NCBI GenBank assembly: GCA_038501625.1
Contig: JAZAYU010000015.1
Coordinates: 9,576,152-9,640,151, forward strand
Reading direction: 5' to 3'
DNA length: 64,000 nt
Source of the DNA: Corbicula japonica
Taxonomy: Eukaryota; Mollusca; Bivalvia; Venerida; Cyrenidae
Position numbers and translations under genes: made by a program. A model generated the notes under the pieces. It was not told the DNA's origin and did not search any database. It worked only from the letters and a program-made list of their open reading frames with translations. Of the stretch, positions 55,025-64,000 are shown piece after piece (positions within the stretch are counted from its first letter, which is position 1; the number at the start of each line of letters is the position of its first letter).

Positions 55025-58000
55025 ATGATCGGAAAGGGACTTTTGCTTTTGTGCGTTGTTGGTAAGTTAAATTTTTTTCTGTTTCTTCTCAATACTCTAG
55101 CAATTGTTAATGATAATGCACTTTGGTAATGACAACTCAATTTCTGTTCTATTTGTAATGAGGATAAAATGTTATTTAGACTTTTCAGTTTTTTTATGAG
55201 AATACAATGTTCATTCTTTAAGTTATGTTTATTTCGAATTATTTACCAGTACCATAAGCTGAATGCAAGAACGCAAAACATTCGATATTCTGCCGTCCTA
55301 ATATTATAAAATGGGAAGCAGAATTCAGAAAACAATTATTGATTTTTCTATTTATTACTTAATTTATAAAATAGCAAATATATCTAGTTCTTAGACGTGT
55401 TACATTTTGTAGATGCATGTACTTTAGAGATAATGTTGGCCATAGGAAAGTTGAAAGCATACAGTAAGTAAAAGTCATTACAGTGTTATCTAAAGTTTGC
55501 ATTTTCTTTACTTTTCAGCAACTATACAAGCACAGAAATGTAAGTCTTGTTTTCATTCACTGAAAGAAAAAGATGAAATTTTGTCTCTAGAAACGAACTA
55601 TTTGGAATATATCAATTATATTTTCTTGTTTGAGTGAAAGAAGCATTCTCGTATACAAACGAATACACGAATACAAATTTAATTACCCATTCGCACTTTG
55701 TGTAATATGATAAAATATATAATATTTCAAAATGACAAAATGTTATAGTTTAGATAAATGGTAAATTATATTTCTACATAGACGTAAATTTAACCTATTT
55801 CTGTTTTTCTGCAAATATAATACGTTAAGATTGAAATAACAAATGAATACATCAATATTATATCACTAGTGAAGAATATATGACATCAGCCTAAAATCGG
55901 TACTAAATGCAAAGATAAATATCCAAGGTTACATATTTTACAATGCCATAAGGATATTTAGATTTTTTTTACCTAAACATAGGTTTTCATTTATACATTG
56001 TTTCTTAAACAAATCAATCTCACACATGTACCTAAAATCATATGTTTACTTTTTATTCACAGATTGGGGACAGCAACAGTTTGTGAAAGAAGTTCCTGTT
56101 TTCCACAATAAAATTGTACCAGTATACCAACAACAAATAGTCCCAATTCAACAAAAGAAAATTGTACCAGTCCACCAGCAGAAACTTATCCCAGTGCCTC
56201 ACCAAGGTATGTTCTTTGTCTTTCTTAAACATCGTTACATGTTTAACCTGTTTTATAAGAGGACAAATTAAGACTAGTTATGTTAGTTTCTGAGTCAAAT
56301 TTTGTAGAATCCGCTCAGTTATCTCCCCTTAATGATCCATGGAGGAAATCACTACTTCCACAAATTGTTTTCACCTGCTTTCCGTTATGCTTGTTTTGAA
56401 TAAAATTTAAATTGATAATGTCCGCTTGTATTTCCTTTGAAATCATCATAGAAAATTCAATATTAAAATAACCACAAAAACCATTTTATGTTTATTAGTT
56501 TGCTAATTTTTTGGCCACACTGTATTTTAGACAGATGAGTTCAAACCTATCATAACACGACCACACGATCGTTGTATTCTTTGCCTAAAAACAATTTACC
56601 AGTATTATTCCTAACTTTTCTTTTCCTCTATTCCTAAATAACTATATTTTATTAATTCTGTGACAACTACAGTATCGTTCATTTATGTTTCATTCTTAAC
56701 CTCAAGCCATCACTTTAGATTTCGATATTGCAAAACAAACAAAAAACTTAAATTGATCGAGTTTTCGAAAAAAATCGTCAGATGGAAAAGTTTGAAACAA
56801 TATATTAATGTACACGATGGTCAGGAATACGTTTTGTTCTTTAAGACACATCTGGAGCTGTTCTATGATTTTTAATTTAAATAATCGATATTATTGCGCT
56901 TACAGTTTATATTAATTTTGTGGCAATAGAATATTCAGCAGCTATGCTTGTTTGTGCCGTGTGGCGGCTGTAAAAGGTCTCCCCGTACATTCAATCAGTG
57001 CTGTTATCAGTTACGTCCTTTGAAACTGCCCATGAACAGGCTCAATCAAACCGAGCCTGCAGTATATTCATATTTGTCGTGTTCGGTGGCTTTCAAAGTT
57101 CCCTTTTCATCTATTTACAACTTTGCTCCTATTTACATTTAAATGAGATATAAGAAGAGATATTTAAGAGTAAATTTGTATTTAAAAGTTATTTTCATAT
57201 ACTTCTGTTTATCTAAGTTTTTTGTATATTTTCAGTTCCACTGTACATCCATAGAGATGTCAAAGTACCAGTGTACATCGAAAGACAAGGTAAGACATTA
57301 AAATTTAGGAGTTGATGAAGGTCTCTAAGAGAATCTTGTAAAAGATAGAGAATCTCTGATTGTTGATGTCGTATATATGCCGTTTATAATATTTGTTAGT
57401 TGTCATAATTAGCTTTACAGCTTGTTTGGAATGAATAAAATCTATTTATCTGCCTACCTTACAGTTAAAGTGGAAAATTAACATAGATCTACAAGAAAGC
57501 TGACGATAAAGAACAGATGTATAAATAAAACACTCAGAGACAGTATAAAAACCGTAAATGAAGTAGAAGAATGGTTTTTTATACGGATAAATTGTTGTTT
57601 TAGTGCCCGTTGCCGTTGGAGGTGCTGTAGCTGGATCAGTCGTTGGTGCCGTTGTTGGAGCTGGAGCAATTGGTGGTGGAGCTGGAGTAATTGGTGGTGG
57701 AGCTGGAGTAATTGGTGGTGGAGCTGGAGTAATTGGTGGTGGAGCTGGAGTTATTGGTGGTGGAGCTGGAGTTGGAGCCAGTGCTCTCGGTATGTGATGG
57801 TTTTATAAAGTTATTTTTATTCTCATATTTGATTAATTTGCTATTACATTTTTGTAAAAGAATCAAGTAATTACCACATAAAAAAATCAACCCAAAATAC
57901 TAGGATATTCTTCCAGGCATATAATATCTAGGGTAGAGAGAATCATTCTGACAAGAATATTAGGAGAAAGTATAACTGAATTCAGCTGCCGCAACTGGCG

Positions 58001-59022
58001 AATAATTGTAATGAAATCCAAGATAAATATGATTATTAACGGAATATGTATGCCAGGTAAATTTTTACGCACACGTTTATTGCATAATTCAACTGTTTTC
58101 TATTCTTTACATTAAAATCTTCTTTATTAATTAAAAAGTTACATTTTATTTCTTTTAGGAGGTCTCTCACTTGGCGCATCCATCAGTAAGTACAGTCTTT
58201 ACATTATCTTGTAATAGTTATTTTAAAATCTAATAAGCACTTGCCGCCGAGTGCTGGTGAACGCCATTTCAGCCGATCAGATGCTTAAGATTTAAGAAAG
58301 TTTTATGGACAATGGTGTACCTTTGTATAATATTTTTAAATTGCAGACTTATACGAGATGTTCACGTGTTAATGTTTACACAGATAACAGTATCATAAAC
58401 AAAACACCTTTAAAATGCAGTAAATTATAAATAACTATTTATAACTTTATAATATAGTTTCTAAAACTCTGTAAATGTTTGCGCTTCCCAGAAATCACGT
58501 GTGGAATGGTTAACAATAATGATGTTCTTTTTTTTCTATGCGTTAAGGAAAAATAACAATACCATTGACAAGGTTCGGAATTGAATTATAAAGAAATCTG
58601 CATTGCTAGGCGATGTCGCCGTACCGGTTGGCTCCCCAGTAGGGACAATCATTTCAATTCAGATTATCTTTACTTACGATTGCTAGTACATATTGTTATC
58701 TTCCAGTTAATTTTTTGTCAAACGTCTAACGTTATACAAATTTTCAGGTGACGCCGATAGCGTAACCATTAACTTTGAAGGTACATCCGGTCTTTTCGGC
58801 AACAACGGATTCAACAACAACGGATTCGACAGAAACAACGACAATGGTTTCGGCAGAAACAACGACAATGGATTAGGCAGAAACAACGACAACGGATTCG
58901 GCAGAAACGACAACGGATTCGAAAGAAACAACGACAACGGATTCGGCAGAAACGACGGTTTCGACAGAAACAATGGATTCGACAGAAACAACCGATTCGA
59001 CAGAAACCGACTGAATAACTAA
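55025..59022 (+). CDS. Gene 6: secreted Val/Pro- and GGGAGVI-repeat protein with Asn/Asp-rich tail (7 exons)
   Basis: Exons: 55025-55061, 55519-55539, 56063-56206, 57236-57289, 57604-57789, 58159-58185, 58748-59022, giving 247 residues, the longest of the six. The signal peptide (MIGKGLLLLC) is as in genes 1 and 2 and ends near TIQA. Residues 20-67 start YWGQQQFVKE and run as Gln-rich octads (Q-Q-Q-I-V-P-I-Q, Q-K-K-I-V-P-V-H). Residues 68-85 hold VPLYIH and VPVYIE. Residues 86-147 contain four GGGAGVI heptads. Residues 157-247 start SDADSVTINF, as in the family, and then expand into NNDNGFGRN-type repeats rich in Asn, Asp, Gly, Phe and Arg. This long tail is unique to gene 6. All introns are phase 1. 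Asn/Gly-rich and acidic repeats occur in some mollusc shell-matrix proteins, which makes a mineral- or matrix-binding role possible but unproven. Confidence 0.9.
56950..57115 (+). repeat. Internally deleted family B repeat in gene 6 intron 3
   Basis: 'tttgtgccgtgtggcggctgtaaaaggtctccccgtacattcaatcagtgctgttatcagttacgtcctttgaa' is joined directly to 'actgcccatgaacaggctcaatcaaaccgagcctgcag' and 'ttcccttttcatctattta'. Both termini are present and the whole middle is gone. Confidence 0.85.
58600..58652 (+). repeat. tRNA-derived SINE fragment in gene 6 intron 6
   Basis: 'gcattgctaggcgatgtcgccgtaccggttggctccccagtagggacaat' is the B-box half of the 7437 unit, in the opposite orientation. Confidence 0.55.
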
Positions 59023-59170
59023 TTTCCAAACATAATTTAGCATATATTAGAACTGACTTGTCTCTCATTTGTTTAAAAATGTCATTAATGTTTTATGGAT
59101 ACTCACCAAAATGGAACAAATTAAAAGTTGGTTTTGAATCAAATTGCATTTAGACTGTCATTCATTCATT

Positions 59171-59205
59171 TCATATCATTATTTATTTATTTATTACTTC
59201 ATTTC
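59171..59205 (+). promoter_or_regulatory. AU-rich block in gene 6 3' UTR
   Basis: TCATATCATTATTTATTTATTTATTACTTCATT has three overlapping ATTTA pentamers, the most of any member. Confidence 0.5.
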
Positions 59206-59351
59206 ATCGACCCAGAACGTTAGAAGTTTATTATTGTTGCATCGTGTTTATCATTGATCAGCTAATTGTGAGTTGATCATTTGACTTACATTACTTCCTC
59301 AGATTGAATACATTGTACTGGTCGAATGCAATTGGCATTTAATAAATTTTG

Positions 59352-59357
59352 AATAAA
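59352..59357 (+). promoter_or_regulatory. Polyadenylation signal, gene 6
   Basis: AATAAA in 'attttgaataaaataaaacttg', about 330 bp after the stop codon. Another AATAAA is at 59341-59346, and an overlapping one follows. Confidence 0.7.
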
Positions 59358-59654
59358 ATAAAACTTGTGTTATTTTAAATGATTTTCTTTTTCATTTTTT
59401 CATGTGTCATAATGTATATGATTAAGGTTTGAAAACAATGCTCGTTCTACGCGTTAACCAGAACATGAAAAAAAGGTTGATAAAATGTGTAAGACCGAAA
59501 GACACTTACTTTAAAACACTTAAACGAATCCCGAATATCTTCCCGTATCACATCCCCAGAAATGAAATAAATATCGATTATATTCATATCATATTATCAC
59601 TACTAAGTTTTCTCTGCTCTTACCGAAATATCAATTTAAAAATAATAGGAAAAT

Positions 59655-59945
59655 CAGTGAAATATGCATATCAAGAATGGCCACATCCAGCAGACACAGC
59701 CTCCCCAAAGAGCCAAACAGTAGAGAGGAAAAGAGAGCATGGTATTAATTTCAATATGGACGCCACAAACAATTAATGAAAGTGAGAACCAGAGGGGTTA
59801 CCGCCTTGGAACGGTCAGTAGCAAAACAATTTGCCATGGGGGGTTTAAACCTGGTTCTAGGGTGCACCAACCTCAAACTTGCCCCAACAGGTTCTCATAT
59901 CACAAAACAAGTACAACATGTCTTGGTGAAATAACTCTTGGTGAA
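59655..59945 (+). repeat. Family C repeat
   Basis: 'gtgaaatatgcatatcaagaatggccacatccag', 'cagcctccccaaagagcca', 'gagagcatggt', 'gagaaccagaggggttaccgccttggaacggtcagtagcaa', 'ggtttaaacctggttctagggtgcaccaacctcaaacttgcccc' and 'ggttctcatatcacaaaacaagtac'. Confidence 0.85.
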
Positions 59946-60144
59946 GAATTTGTGATATTTTCGCTGTAAAGGTATGGGTTTAAGTCTGGAATCATACATA
60001 TTCGTCCGACTTTCATATCCCGCCCCCACTCTGATCACTGGATATATGCCATCCGTTAACAGTCGGCGCCGAAGGCAGTCACGGAACATTGGCTTATGGT
60101 CCTCAAAGGTACCATTTTATACACGTCAGTTAAGAGAAGCAATG

Positions 60145-60800
60145 AAATAGATGAAAAGGGAACGATGAAAGCTGACAAACACGACAAATATGAAAATATT
60201 GCAGGCTCGGTTTGATTGAGCCTGTTCATGGGCAGTCATGGAACTGCATATAACTTCCCTCGCCACTTAGCCCCGGGTTGAGCGCAACTCAATATTTACA
60301 CCAATTAACAGTACAATGTTGATCCATCCCAAACGATGGAATGCATATGGCGGTGAACATGGAACCTTCAATGCGATATTTTCAGATTAATACCATTCCA
60401 TGTTCAGCGGCGTATGGTCCCCCGATAAAAGACTGGGTTTGCCCTAAACGAGAAAACAATGGGCGGAACTAAACAGAATAGAATTTTGACAGGGGATCTG
60501 AGAATATAAATCCTACATATCACAGACAACGCCAAAGGCAAAAATTTAAAAAGCAGGAAGTATATCCTAGGGGTAATTGCACAATATCCGAATCTGTATA
60601 GGTTGGGATATTGAAACCACCCATCTATTAATTGGCCGAAATATTAAAACAAAGGCATTTTTAGAAGTACCATTGACTTTGTACATAAGTATCGTGCTCA
60701 AAGACCTTCAAAGGTCGTAACTGATAACAGCACTGATTGAATATACGGCGAGACTTTTACAGCCGCCACATGGCACAAACAACGCTACTGTGATATTGAA
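60145..60800 (-). repeat. Family B repeat, near full length, reverse
   Basis: Complement of the 49660 reference copy. It starts 'aatagatgaaaagggaacgatgaaag' and ends 'gacttttacagccgccacatggcacaaacaacgctactgtgatatt'. Immediately after, another start ('aaataaatgaaaagggaactttgaaag') follows, reproducing the end-to-start junction seen at 49655. Confidence 0.88.
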
Positions 60801-60862
60801 ATAAATGAAAAGGGAACTTTGAAAGATGACGAAGGCTTATTTTCTTGCTCCATGAAATTAGC

Positions 60863-60934
60863 GGCCGAACTGGGGTTCGAACCCTGGACCCCTCGATCCC
60901 TAAGAGAGCGCTCTTCCGCTGAACTATCAAAGCC
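60863..60934 (-). pseudogene. Degenerate tRNA-like sequence (Pro-AGG-like)
   Basis: On the - strand the 72-nt stretch has TAGTTCAGCGGAAGAGCG (D arm), TTAGGGA in the anticodon-loop position (AGG) and GGGTTCGAACCC (T loop). The D stem pairs, but two pairs of the anticodon stem and several pairs of the acceptor stem fail. It is probably a tRNA pseudogene or SINE head rather than a working tRNA. Confidence 0.45.
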
Positions 60935-61214
60935 TTATAATGTTTGGAATTGCTGTAATGTAGGTCATTTCAGTAAAACCTCTCTGCCTAGCGAGACTTT
61001 TGAGATAGAACAACTGCTGTGCGAATAACGTCACTAACAGTGACTAACAGTTTTACCAAAGATTCGATCGGAGTTTGCTAAATTAGTTTGCTCCAAAACG
61101 TTTGCTTTTTTGGATGTTATCCATTAAATAATTTGCATCACGATATTAAGTGAGTAAATAATTTCAAAACCGCTTAAACCGCTTTAGTAGCCAGTCGCAA
61201 TTTATCGGTCAGTA

Positions 61215-61654
61215 TATACTGCCCGTCAATGGAAATACACCACTTTGGTCATTATTACCAGCTGTAACAGAAATATAAAAAGTGAGTAGCTTCATATGTT
61301 TTTTAAGTTTTACTTATGACAAATTTGAAACAATCACTATGATCAAGATTTGAAAAGAAGTGTGCCGTAAAAGAAAACCTTCAGCTGTTTAGTAAATTTA
61401 ATTTTCCACGACGGGAAAATCAGATAGACAGGTTTTACATGTTTTCCCATTTGCTGTTATGCATTTTGTCCTTTTGATTTTATTGTTTCTATTTAACATT
61501 AAGATTTTAAATTTAAAAGCCCTACAAGACTTAAGTTACTCACAATTACAAGTACGACTCGTATATACCGATCCTACTCTGCCATACCAAATGGTTTTAT
61601 TTCATCATGTAATGATACGGTAAAAGTGGCTACTTTCTATTGACGGTCAGTATA
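61215..61654. mobile_element. Inverted-repeat element
   Basis: TATACTGCCCGTCAATGGAAATACACCACTTT at the left matches the complement of AAAGTGGCTACTTTCTATTGACGGTCAGTATA at the right with several mismatches. A related single end lies near 41493-41520. No coding sequence. Confidence 0.6.
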
Positions 61655-63631
61655 CATGTCCCACGAAGCCCTGGATCAAATCGGCAGATAGATAGTTGTA
61701 CAATTTTAATTAGTCCTATCGCCTTACAAGTATGCTGCATGGACACACAAACAAGGTTTAAATAAGACATAGTGTATGAAACTGTCGAAATGTATTGATA
61801 TGCTCTACTTAGGCACTGTTTCGTTTGTAGAAAAATAACGAATTCTATTCCAAATTTGTAACGTTTAATCAGTTCGTTAAGCATGGAAAACCATTTGCTA
61901 TTATAACAAATATCAATATTCACATTTGGAAAATCCAAATTATATATTTTCACATTTAACAACAAATACGTTTCTTATTGAATACCATATATGTTACCAG
62001 TTGGAATTCTCAACTTAAACTCTCCATGCAAATTAGTCAAATATAGTTGTCACGATCACCATAGTTACAAAATATTTAGAGACTTGACAATTTGTCAACC
62101 TCTTAATTGAGATTAAGATACTTTGTTATTTTGTCTGTCAGGATGTCATATCTATACACCTGTATTAAATGATTATGACTGATAATTATTTCTAAATATT
62201 TAACAACATATAGGAAAATTTGTAAAACTTTAAAAACGATTTTTTTACTGCAAAACAGTATCAACTTAAGGTAGTTCGCGCCCATGCCCGAAAAACAACG
62301 TCAGAAAAAGAAAATTAAAATAGACACTTGAAACTTTGCATAACATCGTAAAAATCATTTTCCTGTTGCCTGGTTACCGAATTTTGGGAATGACGTCGCG
62401 CTCTTTCGAATCACACGCGCCACCTGGCGGTAGCTGTCTTTAAATGCAAGCGTTCCACTGTAACGTGAATAACTTTGCAAACAATGGCGTTAAATCTTTT
62501 GCAAAAAGTGTTTCCGATAGAGAAACTAATTGCCTACGGTTTCGTTATAAAATTCAAATAATGGTTTACTTCACGGACATTTAAAACGACATCAAACATC
62601 GAAAAGTCGACATTTTACGCTTAAAAATTGGAGCGTGATCTTAACTTAAGCTAATTTTTCTCGAAAACGGTGTGGTAGAAGTTTTTCATTCTTTCACAAA
62701 ATTTTGTTGAACGTATATGAAATCGAATTAAAAAATAAAAACGATAGGTCATCGGTCTAGATTTTCTGTATTTTTTGGTTAAAAATACGCAGTACGTCGC
62801 TAAAAATAACGTTGTTTTTTCCGCGACGTTCAGAAATTCCAACTAAATGTTGTTTCATGTATGCATATTGAGGCAGTCGTCCACGGCATATTTACTCAAA
62901 AAAATTTAGGTTCACTAAAACGGATGTTTATTTTTAAATATGAGTAGTTGTTCATTTTTAAATATTACTTTCAAATTTACTTTAAAATTGTGTTTCTTTA
63001 ACAAGCAATACAGCGTATTAAATAAACGATCATATTTAATTTAGATCTGAACGTATCTCCAACACTTTTTTTATAAGTCAATTAATTCTGATGTTCCTAT
63101 TTAAACGATTATTTATGAATTTTAAATTTAAGATTTTAAATTTAAGCGCTCACAAATACTATCGCTCAGGCCGTGTTAAATCTAACGCAGAATTAACCAA
63201 AATTTAATTCTCTATTCTATCTACAAAGGTAGATGGGGACCCGCACAAGCACAGAATCTATTAATTTACATTGGAAAGGCATGCCTGTATCGAGCGGATA
63301 TGATACTATTTATGTGTACACTGACTTGTCTACTTATCTACTGTCTTCTTTTATGTTCTCCATACCGTAGTGTTGAAAACAAGACATGATGAACAGCCGC
63401 AGCATGTTCAAATGCTACTTCACGGAAAAGTTTCATAAAAATTAAGTTTCATTATACATCATTAGCAGGCTTGAATACTGATAACTGAAGAAAAGTCCAA
63501 GTCACATATAAAACATATAGATAATTTATTGATATTTCGTGATTCACGGACTAATCTTCGTGCTACCTTTGTGACATCAAAACGCTACCAGAGTGGTTCA
63601 TTAAATCGTCTATCCATCAAATCATTTATTT

Positions 63632-63682
63632 TTGTTTTTTTGTTTTGTTTTGTTTTTTTGTTTTTTTTGGGGGGGGGGGGTT
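63632..63682. repeat. Poly-T/poly-G tract
   Basis: Runs of T broken by single G, then about twelve G in a row. Low complexity; the exact length is likely unreliable. Confidence 0.85.
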
Positions 63683-64000
63683 GGATATGAAGCGATCTTT
63701 AAAGATAAGTATCTATTTGTTCTCCGCGAATCCGCCTAATAGTATTATTTTGATTTTCATATATGACGGGTGAGTAGCGTCACAATGGTTGGTTTGATTT
63801 CATGAAAAAAAAACTTGTCACATTCACTTGCACAGTATGCACAGTATAATGACATTTTGATTATTTCGCAAAACTTATTTTAGTTCGGAGCTAATTTATG
63901 ACGAATGCAATACATCTAAATACTCCACAACTATTAATTTCTGATTATGACTGGCAGCTTCGTCACATCAAATAGTACGAAATGAGAAATGTTTGTCACC

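Larger units (their letters stand above)
59360..64000. other. Gene-free downstream region
   Basis: No further array member is visible. It holds a family C copy (59655-59945), a near full-length reverse family B copy (60145-60800), a tRNA-like sequence (60863-60934), an inverted-repeat element (61215-61654) and a poly-T/poly-G tract (about 63632-63682). About 62270-62900 is less AT-rich than its surroundings and contains CpG-bearing blocks, but I cannot assign it. Confidence 0.55.

Noticed and set aside
58707..59068. Reverse-strand Leu/Ser/Pro and Cys/Arg frames opposite the gene 6 last exon
   Set aside because: They mirror the Asn/Asp/Gly repeat on the + strand, which is in phase with the gene 6 exons.
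1..64000. Bacterial, phage, CRISPR or viral content
   Set aside because: No direct-repeat/spacer array, operon, integrase, capsid or polymerase coding sequence was seen; all structure is eukaryotic.

Overview
The window is eukaryotic nuclear DNA. It is AT-rich, the genes are split by GT-AG introns, there are TATA boxes and AATAAA signals, and short non-autonomous transposons and SINE-like repeats are dense. Nothing bacterial (operons, Shine-Dalgarno sites, CRISPR) is present. A secreted, Gly/Val/Pro-rich structural-protein family in such a background suggests a bivalve mollusc, for example a dreissenid-like mussel. That is inference from protein style and repeat content, not from a marker gene.

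The core of the window is one tandem array of six related genes, all on the + strand, with start codons near 3342, 12461, 23089, 34672, 44215 and 55025 (about 9-12 kb apart). I rebuilt each from its splice sites, and all six give open coding sequences (175, 178, 168, 124, 129 and 247 residues). The shared plan is: a 37-nt first exon and a 21-nt second exon that together encode a signal peptide; an exon of Val/Pro octad repeats rich in Lys, Gln and His; a short exon with a duplicated VPVY motif; a Gly-rich repeat exon; and an Asn/Gly/Phe tail. Every intron is phase 1. Genes 1-3 form one subfamily (GGGI/AGGI repeats, 7 exons). Genes 4-5 form a second (short, 6 exons). Gene 6 is a third (GGGAGVI repeats and a long Asn/Asp/Gly/Phe/Arg tail). 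I do not recognise a named protein. An extracellular structural role (shell matrix, periostracum or byssus) is the best inference.

Between and inside the genes lie many repeats. They include: a ~253-bp TA-flanked terminal-inverted-repeat element (five copies, one caught in the gene 2 promoter with matching empty sites in genes 1 and 3); a hairpin-rich repeat of up to ~650 bp with about 20 copies ('family B'); a second dispersed repeat ('family C'); tRNA-derived SINE heads; several foldback elements; and minisatellites of 23, 27, 32 and 42 bp. Regions 1-3200, 7.1-12.3 kb, 16.5-22.9 kb, 27.8-34.4 kb, 37.2-44.0 kb, 47.8-54.8 kb and 59.4-64 kb contain no protein-coding gene that I can support.

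The members share more than their proteins. Their promoters share a TGTCAA/TTGACA arrangement just upstream of a TATA-like box, and their 3' UTRs share an AU-rich block, so the array is probably co-expressed in one secretory tissue.
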